DNA of 50,048 nt. Origin: JAABSQ01 sp964573705. GTDB taxonomy: Bacteria > Desulfobacterota > Desulfobacteria > Desulfobacterales > Desulfococcaceae. The stretch is taken from positions 1-50,048 of the forward strand of contig CAZNLT010000017.1 of NCBI GenBank assembly GCA_964573705.1, read 5' to 3'. A program made the position numbers and the translations under genes. The notes beneath the pieces were generated by a model. It made no database searches. It saw only the letters and a list, made by a program, of their open reading frames with translations, and was not told the DNA's origin. Position 1 is the stretch's first letter; each line of letters opens with the position of its first letter. This document shows positions 9,801 to 17,277 of the stretch, piece after piece.

Positions 9801-12800
9801 ATCGGTCGGCATCGGCAGAGCCGGTTTCGGTTCCATCGAGAGTTCCCAAAAACCATCAACAGGATGTTCATCCTGCAAAAAGATCCCCTGCGGAACCCGC
9901 CGCCGAGAATACCCCCGGAGCGGCGACGGTTCCTGCCGGAGAATATATGAGGAACATGAAAAAATCAGACAACCCCACGCCGACCCCGAATCAATCCGCT
10001 TTTGTGGCGGATGCCTTCCGGGCGGTCCAGGAAGGGCTCAAATCGATGCAGGCTCTGCAGATGCAGACCGCGGAAACCCACCAGAAATTTCTGGAATCCC
10101 AAACCCAGGCGGGCCGAACCCTTCAGGAGATGATTGAGAGTACTCAGCGGCTGGCCGAAGCATCCCTGGGGATTCGAGGGGGCATTCAGGGCGGGCTTCA
10201 GGCGCAGCGACTTCCCGCACCCCGGGTTCCGGAATTCCAAGGGGATACCCGAAAGGATAATAAGATTCGTAATGAAAAACCGGAACCGCCTTATTCGCCC
10301 ACACATTCGCCCAAGCATTCGCCCAAACATTCGCCCAAACATTCGCCCAAACATTCGCCCAAACATTCGCCCAAACATTCGATAGAGCGGCGATCCTCTC
10401 AGACTCAGGTTCCGCCGCCCGCCGCGGAATCGAAAACGCCTGTTGATTCGGACCGGGCTCGAATCGAGGAAATCCTTATTGAGGTCGTGAGCGAGCTGAC
10501 CGGCTACCCGGCGGAGATGCTCACCCTGGACATGGACATCGAGGCGGATCTGGGGATCGATTCCATTAAACGGGTGGAGATCCTTTCCTCCTTTGAAGAA
10601 AAAATGCCGGAGTTGCCGCCGGTCTCTCCCGAGATCATGGGCACCCTCAAGACTTTAGGTCAGGTGGTCGACTATCTGGTCGGTGAAGGGGCCGCAGGCA
10701 CGTCTCCCCAAACGGCTCCGCCGCCATCGGCCGCATCCACTGAAAAATCCGCTTCCGAAAAATCCGCTTCCTCCGCTTCCTCCGTTTCCTCCGTTTCCTC
10801 CGTTTCCAATGATGCGGGAAACCGGGCGCAAGTGGAAGGGATTCTGTTGGAGGTGGTGAGCGAGCTGACCGGCTACCCGGCGGAAATGCTCGCTCCGGAC
10901 ATGGACATCGAGGCGGACCTGGGGATCGATTCCATCAAGCGGGTGGAGATTCTCTCTTCTTTCGAAGAGAAAATGCCCGAGCTGCCGCCGGTCTCTCCGG
11001 AGATGATGGGCACCCTCAAGACCCTGGGCCAGATCGTCGATTATATTTCGGGTTCCTCCGGAGCCGAGGTATTTCAGGAAGATAAAAAGGAAGTCCTCAA
11101 GACCGCTCAGACGGTGGATGCCCCGACCGAAATCGAACCCTCGGAGCCTACCGGTTCCGCCTCGGCCATCGAGAAGATTCTGTTGGAGGTGGTGAGCGAA
11201 TTGACCGGATATCCGTCCGAGATGCTGGCCTCGGATATGGACATCGAAGCGGACCTGGGGATCGATTCCATCAAACGGGTGGAGATCTTGTCCTCTTTTG
11301 AGGAAAAGATGCCTGAACTGCCGCCGGTCTCCCCGGAGATGATGGGGACTCTCAAGACCCTGGGCCAGATCGTCGAGTATCTGGTGGAAAGCTCGGGGGA
11401 AAGCGTTGCCTCAGAAAAAGCCGATTCCCAGACGGGGACCGCCTATCCGGAACCGGCCCCCGAATCGGACCTACCCCCGGGCCGGATCGAGAAACGGGTT
11501 ATCATTCCGATTCCCAGGCCGCTGAAGGCGGGCAAGACGATAGAGATTCCCGCTGATCGGCCGGTTTTCATCACCAAGGATTCCAAAGGGATCGGGGCGG
11601 CGCTTGCCGAAGAATTGAAAGCCAGGGGAATGGTCGTAGAATCGGATTCCCCGGAAAAGCTCCTGGAAGCCGACCTTTCCGGGGCCGGGGGACTGGTGAT
11701 TCTGGCCGATGCCTGGGAAGATACTGGTGAATTAATTCTCAAAACAGCGTTTGAGCTGGCCCGAAAAGCGGCGCCCGGCCTTCTGGCATCCGCATCTGAA
11801 AAGGGGGCCTGTCTGGCCACGGTCAGTCGAATGGACGGCCGCTTCGGGTTTTCAGGGAAAGGATTTGAAAACAGCTATTCCGGCGGATTGGCCGGTCTGA
11901 GCAAAACCGCATCGGTGGAGTGGAAGGGCGTCTGTTGCAGTGCCATTGATCTGGATTCTCACTGGAATGATCCGAAGGCGATCGCCGCGGCATTGGCTGC
12001 GGAAATCCTGTATTCAGGGGCGGTGGAGGTTGGTTTGGACGCCGAATCGCGGTGGGAATTGAGGCTGTCCGCCTCGGACTATCCCCAAGGAAAGATTCAC
12101 CTTCAGACCGGGGATGTCGTCATCGTGACCGGCGGCGCCCGTGGGGTGACCGCCGCTGCCGTCATCGCCCTGGCCCGGGAGACCGGTCCCCTCAGCATTG
12201 TTCTGATGGGGCGTTCACCATTGCCGGGGCCCGAACCGGAGTGGCTGGCCTCGGTGACCGATGAAGCAGCCATGAAAAAGGCGATTCTGGCGCACCAATT
12301 CCAAGGCCGTTCCGTCACGCCGGCGGAGTTGGAGACCGCTTTCGGGAAGCGACAGGCCGGCCGGGAGATACTGGAAAACCTCAATCGGCTTCGCTCCGCC
12401 GGTTCCGAGGTTCTCTACCGTTCCGTGGATGTGCGGGATGCTGCCGCCGTGAAAACGGTCATTCGGAAGATCCGAAAAACATATGGTCCGGTGAAAGCGG
12501 TGATTCACGGCGCCGGCGCGCTGGCCGATCGGTTCATCATCGACAAGACCCCCGAACAGTTTTCCCGTGTGTTCGATACCAAGGTAATGGGAATGGAGGC
12601 GCTGCTGGGGGCGGTGGCCGATGATCCCCTTCAGTATCTGATTTTCTTTTCCTCTGTGGCCGCCCGTATGGGCAACCAGGGACAGGTCGATTACGCCATG
12701 GCCAATGAGGTGCTCAACAAACAGGCCCGGCTGGAGTCTCTGAAGCGGCCGGGCTGCCGGGTGATTTCCTTCAACTGGGGGCCCTGGGAGGCCGGCATGG

Positions 12801-13852
12801 TGACCCCTTCGCTGCGCCGGGAATTCGAGCGTCAGGGAATTCAACTGATTTCGCTGGCGGCAGGGGCCCGGAGCATGGTGGACGAAATGCGCGGGGACGG
12901 ACCGGGGCCGGTAGAGGTGGTGATCGGCGCCGGATTGATTCCGGCCCGGGATCCCCTCGCCCCACCCGAGGTCGAATCTCGTCCGCACACAGTGCCGCGG
13001 GCCTTGAGCCTCTCTTTTCAGCGGGAGCTCGATCTGGAGCGGTACCCGATTCTCTCCGCCCATATCCTGGGGGGGAAAGCCATGGTTCCGTTTTCCCTCA
13101 TGACCGAATGGATAGGACATGGGGCGCTTCATGAAAATCCGGGTCTTTTCCTGCACGGCCTGGACGATATCCGGCTTTTGAAGGAGGTGGAAATTCACCG
13201 GGGATCGAAACGGCTGATTCGTCTTCTGGCGGGCAAGGCAAAACGAAAAGGCGGGATGTATGAAGCCGATGTCGAAGTCCGAGACGGTTTCAAGGGCAAG
13301 GACGACCGGGTCCATTTCAGCGCACGGGCCATTCTGACCGATATGCCGCCTCAACATTCTCCGGATTTTTCATGCTCTCTGGATTTGCACGCCAAAACCT
13401 ATACCCGGCCCATGGAGGAAATTTACGATGCGGTGCTCTACCACGGGGTGGACCTTCGCGGAATCCGTGAAATCGTGAGCTGTTCCTCCAAAGGGATGGT
13501 GGCCAAGCTGGCGCCGGCGCCCTCACCGGACCGCTGGATGGCCGAACCCCTTCGAAGCCGCTGGATCGGTGATCCGCTGGTCCTCGATTCGGCCTTTCAG
13601 ATGGCCATCCTCTGGTGCTACGAGGAGAAAGGGGCGCTCTCCCTTCCCAGTGCCGGGAACTCCTATCGCCAATACCGGCAACAATTCCCCGCTGACGGCG
13701 TCATGGCCGTGCTGGAGGTTCAAGAAGCGGATCACCGTCGAATGATCGGCGATTTCACATTTTTGGACGGTCAAGGTGCGGTGGTGGCCCGGTTGGAAGG
13801 GTATGAAGCGGTCATGGACGAATCTCTGGTCAAGATGCTGAAGGCGTCCTGA
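6857..13852 (+). CDS. PfaA-type iterative lipid/polyketide synthase: KS-AT-ACP-ACP-ACP-KR-DH
   Basis: A 2,331-residue megasynthase. I chose the TTG at 6857, 6 bases after AAGGGA; the open frame extends back into pfaD. Domains: ketosynthase at ~12-470 with active Cys213 (DAACASS) and histidine motifs EAHGTGT and IGHTKAAAG; acyltransferase at ~588-900 with GHSFGE and Ser687; a linker with a Gln-rich predicted coiled coil (~1035-1120) and SPKH repeats; three near-identical carrier domains with phosphopantetheine serines Ser1236, Ser1359 and Ser1471 (LGIDSIKRVEIL); ketoreductase at ~1750-2000 (TGGARGVTAAA, Tyr1946); and a C-terminal hot-dog dehydratase with H-x3-G-x4-P at His2069 and D-x3-Q at Asp2244. 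There is no thioesterase. With PfaD this supplies a full reductive cycle. The product is unknown; relatives include PUFA synthase PfaA and HglE-type glycolipid synthases. Confidence 0.93.
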   Translation: MEHHSHSRQVNAPVAIIGIGCLFPKAPGLKDYWRLISHAQDAITEVPETHWSAADYFDPDPKRPDSVYCTRGGYLSPVGFDPSEFGIPPSSLEATDTSQLLGLLAAKAALEDAGYGDERDFNREKTSVILGVTGTQELVIPLGARLGHPHWRRALKDAGIPPDKTEEVIQRISDAYVPWQESSFPGLLGNVVAGRISNRLNLGGTNCAVDAACASSMSAMHLALMELQAGRSDMVVTGGVDTLNDIFMHMCFSKTPILSPTGDVRPFSARADGSLLGEGVGLLVFKRLEDAEKDGDRVYAVIKGLGSSSDGRSNSIYAPHAEGQMKALRRAYEAAGVDPETVDLIEAHGTGTRVGDMVEFTALRGVFEGKGDQPESGRPQNWCAVGSVKSMIGHTKAAAGAAGLIKAVLSLHHKILPPTLKIETPDPKLHIEESPFYLSTRTRPWITAGGHPRRSGVSSFGFGGSNFHMVLEEYQPEKEAVSWDGAVEILALSGDTRQEVAARLEKLKQEVEAGIIDEDLSFKAAETRKEFSSGAPHRLLMVLEKTLDRFDDFTELLSNALDAVKNNIKEETRILKNIFYAGPVQTGQLAFVFPGQGSQYVDMGLDLACRFPEAVHVLERADERDKTRRLSDLIYPRSIRISEEKTEQENRLRSTDAAQPAIGVVNMFMTRILNRFGIQPDAVCGHSFGELCALWAAGWIDTDTLFDLAFLRGKLMAEAGTAHPGAMTAVKAPLEEIDRLIRSKNLDVVLANRNSPDQGVLSGSEAAIQEAEAACREKGFGVRRLPVSAAFHSRMMAEAARPFAEAVKAAAVTPAGIPVFSNAAGTPYPKDPDAAKALLGEQVLSPVDFVNEIKNMFESGVRTFVEVGPKSVLTGLVKNILKGLPFHAIPVDLSGGRRFGITDLARLLCHLAVLGHAVDLEKWEGPARPRRKPRMRIPLTGANYRSPSKVPKSAPAVQKVKTLLSAKTEENTGNRTLSEPENRSASAEPVSVPSRVPKNHQQDVHPAKRSPAEPAAENTPGAATVPAGEYMRNMKKSDNPTPTPNQSAFVADAFRAVQEGLKSMQALQMQTAETHQKFLESQTQAGRTLQEMIESTQRLAEASLGIRGGIQGGLQAQRLPAPRVPEFQGDTRKDNKIRNEKPEPPYSPTHSPKHSPKHSPKHSPKHSPKHSPKHSIERRSSQTQVPPPAAESKTPVDSDRARIEEILIEVVSELTGYPAEMLTLDMDIEADLGIDSIKRVEILSSFEEKMPELPPVSPEIMGTLKTLGQVVDYLVGEGAAGTSPQTAPPPSAASTEKSASEKSASSASSVSSVSSVSNDAGNRAQVEGILLEVVSELTGYPAEMLAPDMDIEADLGIDSIKRVEILSSFEEKMPELPPVSPEMMGTLKTLGQIVDYISGSSGAEVFQEDKKEVLKTAQTVDAPTEIEPSEPTGSASAIEKILLEVVSELTGYPSEMLASDMDIEADLGIDSIKRVEILSSFEEKMPELPPVSPEMMGTLKTLGQIVEYLVESSGESVASEKADSQTGTAYPEPAPESDLPPGRIEKRVIIPIPRPLKAGKTIEIPADRPVFITKDSKGIGAALAEELKARGMVVESDSPEKLLEADLSGAGGLVILADAWEDTGELILKTAFELARKAAPGLLASASEKGACLATVSRMDGRFGFSGKGFENSYSGGLAGLSKTASVEWKGVCCSAIDLDSHWNDPKAIAAALAAEILYSGAVEVGLDAESRWELRLSASDYPQGKIHLQTGDVVIVTGGARGVTAAAVIALARETGPLSIVLMGRSPLPGPEPEWLASVTDEAAMKKAILAHQFQGRSVTPAELETAFGKRQAGREILENLNRLRSAGSEVLYRSVDVRDAAAVKTVIRKIRKTYGPVKAVIHGAGALADRFIIDKTPEQFSRVFDTKVMGMEALLGAVADDPLQYLIFFSSVAARMGNQGQVDYAMANEVLNKQARLESLKRPGCRVISFNWGPWEAGMVTPSLRREFERQGIQLISLAAGARSMVDEMRGDGPGPVEVVIGAGLIPARDPLAPPEVESRPHTVPRALSLSFQRELDLERYPILSAHILGGKAMVPFSLMTEWIGHGALHENPGLFLHGLDDIRLLKEVEIHRGSKRLIRLLAGKAKRKGGMYEADVEVRDGFKGKDDRVHFSARAILTDMPPQHSPDFSCSLDLHAKTYTRPMEEIYDAVLYHGVDLRGIREIVSCSSKGMVAKLAPAPSPDRWMAEPLRSRWIGDPLVLDSAFQMAILWCYEEKGALSLPSAGNSYRQYRQQFPADGVMAVLEVQEADHRRMIGDFTFLDGQGAVVARLEGYEAVMDESLVKMLKAS
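10291..10381 (+). repeat. 12-bp in-frame tandem repeat encoding SPKH units
   Basis: About seven head-to-tail copies of the 12-base unit cattcgcccaaa lie inside the synthase gene. The first copies are slightly diverged (cattcgcccaag and a cacattcgccc variant) and the last four or five are identical. They encode repeated Ser-Pro-Lys-His in the linker just before the first carrier domain. Because 12 is a multiple of 3, copy-number change would lengthen or shorten the linker without a frameshift. Confidence 0.95.
10739..10808 (+). repeat. 9-base serine-rich repeat between carrier domains 1 and 2
   Basis: Repeats such as gaaaaatccgctt and then tccgcttcc / tccgtttcc (three identical copies of the latter) encode Ser-Ala-Ser and Ser-Val-Ser runs in the linker between the first two carrier domains of the synthase. 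The repeat keeps the reading frame, as in the SPKH array. Low-complexity Ser/Ala linkers are usual between tandem carrier domains; the recent DNA-level duplication is what stands out. Confidence 0.8.
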
Positions 13853-13901
13853 TGATAGAGGGTAGCGGCGGCACAATCGGGGCGGTCGTTTTCGCCCTGC
13901 T

Positions 13902-13955
13902 GTGATCGATCATTTCGGCAAAGCCTGATAGGCAGGGTCGCCGAAACGGTGATCA
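13902..13955. repeat. Imperfect palindrome, right copy of the element flanking the lipid-synthase genes
   Basis: The left arm tgatcgatcatttcggc and right arm gccgaaacggtgatca enclose aaagcctgataggcagggtc. It shares arms and the aagcctga centre with the copy at 4938-5001. It lies between the convergent ends of the synthase gene (13852) and the secreted-protein gene (13976), where a two-way terminator is expected, although there is no T-run. A smaller G+C hairpin (gggcg...cgccc, 13880-13898) precedes it. Confidence 0.7.
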
Positions 13956-13975
13956 AGGTCGAAGAACCGGTCGGC

Positions 13976-15592
13976 TCAGGGCGAGGCAATCTCAATAAAG
14001 CATCCACCGTTTTCATCCCCGGAACCGCCTCCGCCGGAGAGCGACGGACTGCCGGCTTTCCCCAGCCCCGACAGCACCCGAATGATTCCGTTGAATTCGG
14101 CGTCCCGGTCGGCCATGCCGCCGTCGGCCACAGTGAGCCTGACTCGGGTTCGGTCGGGGTTGAACACGGCATCGGCCCCGAAATCGAACCATCCGTCTTC
14201 CTCGGTATAGCCGAACCAGGAAAAGCCTTCCTCGGCCGGATCGGAGAGATAAAGGGTGATCGATGCACCGGCGCCGGGTTTCTTGGTCTTGACCGCCGCC
14301 TCGGTCAATCCGTAGATCAGGTTTTGGGGGCGATTCGCCGTCTCCTGAATTTCGGCGGGGTCGAGTCCGTGAAGGCGGACCAATCGGCCCCCGTCCAGGG
14401 TAATGCCCATTTCGGTGGTCAGAATCGGGGTAAATGTGAGAACATCGGTGGGAAAACCGGTGATACCGTTGTCTTCGATCCGGACCGAAAAGGTTTCGGA
14501 AATGTCCCCGCTTTCACCGGATTGGACGGTGAGCTGAAAAACCAGAACCGCCCCCTCGGAACCCACGATCGGAGCCACGAAAGAGGGCCGTTTGGCGTGT
14601 CGATCAGATAGGGCGGCGGAAGGCCCGGATATCTGATCCCAGGCATAGAGAACCGCTTCTTCTTCAAACTCCGGGGCATTCAGAAAAACCGTACTCCCTT
14701 CGGGAAAAGTTCCGACGGGCTCGCCGATATCCCGAACGGTCACTTCCACTTCATCCGTATCCGCTGTATCCCGGCTGTCGACCACGGTGAGTGAAAAAGA
14801 CAGCCGCTCGCCGCTCGCCCCGACCTCCGGGGCTGAAAAGGTGGCCGCAGGGGTATCGGCGCCTTCCAGATCCACTGCCGGTCCGCCGGTCTGGGCCCAG
14901 TTATAATCGACGGGCCGGTTTTCGGGACCATCCGGGTCCGATGAATTGGAGCCGTCCAGGATCACCTGCCGGTATTCCTCCACCGTGAGATCCGGCCCCG
15001 CATCGGCTACCGGCGGTTGATTGGGGCCGACGGTGACGGCCACCGTGATCTCAACTGTATCCTGATCGGTCAACGGCCCCGGTGTGCCGGTATTTCCGAG
15101 GTCATTGCTTTCCATCGTCAAGGTGACCTGTCCGTGCCAGTCCGGCGGCGGATCATATCTCAGGCCTTCCAGTTCCACGTTCACCGCCCCCTGGGTTCCG
15201 GTGATGGTGAGGGCGCCGGTTCCGTTCATTTCCACCAGAGCACCGGACTCGCCTTCCACCGTAAGGGTCCCCCGGGAAACGCTGAGGGTCACCATCAGAT
15301 TACCGCCGCTCAGGTCCGGGTCGCTGACGATGAGCGCATTGCCGCTGAGGGAGGAGAAGGTCAGGGGAATATTGCGCGGGGTGATCTGGGGTCCCGGGAC
15401 GGTATTGACGGGGGGATCGTTTACCGAATCCGTGTCATCCCGGGGCGCTCCGTCTTCGGCGGAAGGATCGGGATCAGGAACGGCCGGGGGCTCAGCGGCG
15501 GCCCATCCCCCCGGGGGCTGCGCACACAGCAAAGTAAGGACTACAAGTATAAAAAAACCGCGGCCCCGGGGGAATGGGTAGGGAAGCTTCAT
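13976..15592 (-). CDS. Secreted cadherin-/PKD-like protein with choice-of-anchor-type domain and Gly-Cys tail
   Basis: A 538-residue exported protein. It begins with a signal peptide (basic MKLPYPFPRGRG, hydrophobic core, cleavage near AAAEPP), then a Pro/Asp-rich linker. Residues ~75-190 resemble the cadherin-like beta repeats of surface proteins (ITPRNIPLTFSSL...DWHGQVTLT). Residues ~195-290 are PKD/REJ-like (PPVADAGPDLTVEE, LDGSNSSDPDG), with a second degenerate copy to ~375. Residues ~390-515 resemble the choice-of-anchor U domain (GYTEEDGWFDF, DGGMADRDAEFNGIIRVLSG). The protein ends in a Gly-rich stretch and GGCFIEIASP. Many relatives continue from a similar GGCFI motif into a hydrophobic sorting tail, which is absent here. 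It starts 20 bp after the OmpA lipoprotein gene, suggesting cotranscription. Its ligand is unknown. Confidence 0.8.
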   Translation of the reverse strand: MKLPYPFPRGRGFFILVVLTLLCAQPPGGWAAAEPPAVPDPDPSAEDGAPRDDTDSVNDPPVNTVPGPQITPRNIPLTFSSLSGNALIVSDPDLSGGNLMVTLSVSRGTLTVEGESGALVEMNGTGALTITGTQGAVNVELEGLRYDPPPDWHGQVTLTMESNDLGNTGTPGPLTDQDTVEITVAVTVGPNQPPVADAGPDLTVEEYRQVILDGSNSSDPDGPENRPVDYNWAQTGGPAVDLEGADTPAATFSAPEVGASGERLSFSLTVVDSRDTADTDEVEVTVRDIGEPVGTFPEGSTVFLNAPEFEEEAVLYAWDQISGPSAALSDRHAKRPSFVAPIVGSEGAVLVFQLTVQSGESGDISETFSVRIEDNGITGFPTDVLTFTPILTTEMGITLDGGRLVRLHGLDPAEIQETANRPQNLIYGLTEAAVKTKKPGAGASITLYLSDPAEEGFSWFGYTEEDGWFDFGADAVFNPDRTRVRLTVADGGMADRDAEFNGIIRVLSGLGKAGSPSLSGGGGSGDENGGCFIEIASP

Positions 15593-15612
15593 GTCGGCCT
15601 TTGGGTTGGGGG

Positions 15613-16266
15613 TTACTCCATGACCAACAACACGACCCGGCGGTTCTGGGCCCGATTGCTTTTGGTGTCATTGGGCTCCAGAGGTTTGGATTCTCCGTAT
15701 GAGATCGTGCTCATTCTATGCAGGGGAATGTCGTGGTGGGTGTTGAGGTATTTTCGAACCGAATCGGCCCGGTCTTGTCCGAGTTCCAGATTGTATTCGT
15801 CGGAGCCGATATGATCGGTATGCCCTTGAATTTCAATGAAGACCGCTTCGTTGTCGGCGATAAGGTCCTGGGAGAAGGCATCCAGGGCCGCTTTGGCATC
15901 CTCCGACAGGGTGCTCTTTTTGTAGCCGAAATGGACCGATTCATCGGTCAGGGTGACTTCATACAGGAGCTTTCCCTTGGCCAGTATTTGGGCTTCCTGC
16001 GCTCTTTCCAGGGCTTCGTCGATGAGATTCATCTTTCGGGCGAGTCTTTCCCGCTGGGCTCGAGTCTCGGTTTTCAGTGAATCGATCTCCTGCCGGTTTT
16101 TTTTGATTCCTTGCCGGACATCATCGATATTTTGCCGGACCCTGCCGATTTCGGAAGTCAGGGCCTGATTGAGCTGGTCATCCACATACCCCTTGCTGGC
16201 GCATCCGGCCGTCAGCCAAACCAAACAGGTTGATAGAATACACATCCATAAAGTCGATCGTTTCAT
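15613..16266 (-). CDS. OmpA-family peptidoglycan-binding outer-membrane lipoprotein
   Basis: A 217-residue lipoprotein. The signal peptide ends in the lipobox LTAGC, with the acylated Cys ~21 residues in. The ATG at 16266 is 6 bases after GGAGG; an adjacent GTG at 16269 is less likely. Residues ~25-95 form a charged predicted coiled coil (IDDVRQGIKKNRQEIDSLK). Residues ~105-217 are an OmpA C-terminal domain with the conserved IEIQGHTDHIGSDEYNLELG and NRRVVLLV segments that bind diaminopimelate in peptidoglycan. The arrangement of lipid anchor, coiled coil and wall-binding domain resembles Pal-like proteins, but no tol genes are adjacent. It probably leads an operon with the secreted protein downstream. 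Confidence 0.92.
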   Translation of the reverse strand: MKRSTLWMCILSTCLVWLTAGCASKGYVDDQLNQALTSEIGRVRQNIDDVRQGIKKNRQEIDSLKTETRAQRERLARKMNLIDEALERAQEAQILAKGKLLYEVTLTDESVHFGYKKSTLSEDAKAALDAFSQDLIADNEAVFIEIQGHTDHIGSDEYNLELGQDRADSVRKYLNTHHDIPLHRMSTISYGESKPLEPNDTKSNRAQNRRVVLLVME

Positions 16267-16323
16267 CACTCTCCTCCGAACAGGTCCGCGGGTTGCATCC
16301 GAAAAATTCAGGCCCGTGAGCGG

Positions 16324-16593
16324 TTACGATACTGCGGATCGGCTTCTGAGCAATTCATTGGCCGCAACGATGTCGTAGGCGCGGTTCGGGTCGAATCCGC
16401 CGGACTTCTTTTCATAGATGGCGGTTGCCTCCTTGATGGCCCGGTAAGGCACCCAGCCGTGTTCCTCCCACATGTTTTCATCATCCTGATTCCACATTCG
16501 AAAACTGACGTCCGGTCCGGTTCGCCGAACATACATTCGAATGCGTTTGTTCCCGGGGAAAGGATAGTAGTATAGACCTCTCTCATCTTGCAT
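16324..16593 (-). CDS. Small conserved-looking protein of unknown function
   Basis: An 89-residue protein I do not recognise. It is rich in aromatic and charged residues (GLYYYPFPGNKRIRMYVRR, then W-N-Q-D-D-E-N-M-W-E-E-H-G-W), with no signal peptide or membrane segment. Its ATG lies inside the end of the upstream cysteine-rich gene, an 11-base overlap (16583-16593), so translation of the two is probably coupled and their products likely work together. The coupling and ordinary composition make it a real gene rather than a shadow frame. Confidence 0.7.
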   Translation of the reverse strand: MQDERGLYYYPFPGNKRIRMYVRRTGPDVSFRMWNQDDENMWEEHGWVPYRAIKEATAIYEKKSGGFDPNRAYDIVAANELLRSRSAVS

Positions 16594-17215
16594 CGTAAAA
16601 TTCCCCTCTTTCCATAGCGATCTTTTTCACCCGAAGCAGTCCCGGGCTGTTGTGCAGGTACATCAAAGCGGTTCGGCATTCCAGATTCATAAAGAATTTT
16701 TCCAAATCATCGAACAGGACCGGTCGGTCCGGCCACGTAAACGTTTTCTTGGCCGCCTCGAATTGCCTCCAGACCTCATTCAGGCGGGGGTTTCGTCCGA
16801 ATACCTCGTCACGGGCCGCATCACACAGAAACATTTCGCAGACAATGGGTTTAACCCGCCACAGACAGCCTCCATCGGTTAGATAAACGCATTTGAATCC
16901 GTCGTTTTCTTTGTTCAGGGCCGCCATCAGGGGGTCGATTTGAGCGGGTTCGGAGACCAGGAGATTGACCACCACATCTCCGAAAAAGGTGATGATGCCG
17001 TCTTTCGAGCAGCAGGCGCTGAGTTGGTTTTGGTAGCAGGTTCGGGTGCAGATATCGCTGAAGTGTTCGGCCAAAAAGGCCCCCACGCGGCGCCGAAAAG
17101 CAAGGTAATCGCCGATTTGAGCGGATACCTTCTCTCTTTTATGAAGCGGCAAGGCCAGAAGATGGCGGCGGACCGCTTCTATGGATTCCAGTTGTTCGGC
17201 TTGGTAGCTGTTCAT
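16583..17215 (-). CDS. Cysteine-rich protein of unknown function, possible metal-binding
   Basis: A 210-residue protein from the ATG at 17215; an in-frame ATG at 17248 would add 11 hydrophobic residues, and neither start has a strong ribosome site. The middle holds grouped cysteines: C-x3-C-x6-CC around residues 77-90, then C-x8-C-x7-C-x4-C around 124-148 (KCVYLTDGGCLWRVKPIVCE). That spacing is reminiscent of YkgJ-type zinc/iron-chelating proteins, but I cannot assign the family. A TTGACA / 17-base spacer / TATTTA pair at 17253-17225 may be its promoter, which would leave a very short leader. The gene is divergent from the truncated hydrolase at 17278 and coupled to the 89-residue gene downstream. 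Confidence 0.72.
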   Translation of the reverse strand: MNSYQAEQLESIEAVRRHLLALPLHKREKVSAQIGDYLAFRRRVGAFLAEHFSDICTRTCYQNQLSACCSKDGIITFFGDVVVNLLVSEPAQIDPLMAALNKENDGFKCVYLTDGGCLWRVKPIVCEMFLCDAARDEVFGRNPRLNEVWRQFEAAKKTFTWPDRPVLFDDLEKFFMNLECRTALMYLHNSPGLLRVKKIAMERGEFYDAR

Positions 17216-17277
17216 AGCAAGCTCTAAATAGGCAAAAAATGATTGCATGTCAAGTAGATAGACAATATATTCAGAGA

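Noticed and set aside
10291..10381. Possible CRISPR array because of the short regular repeats
   Set aside because: The 12-bp unit is contiguous with no spacers and lies in frame within the synthase gene; no cas genes are present.
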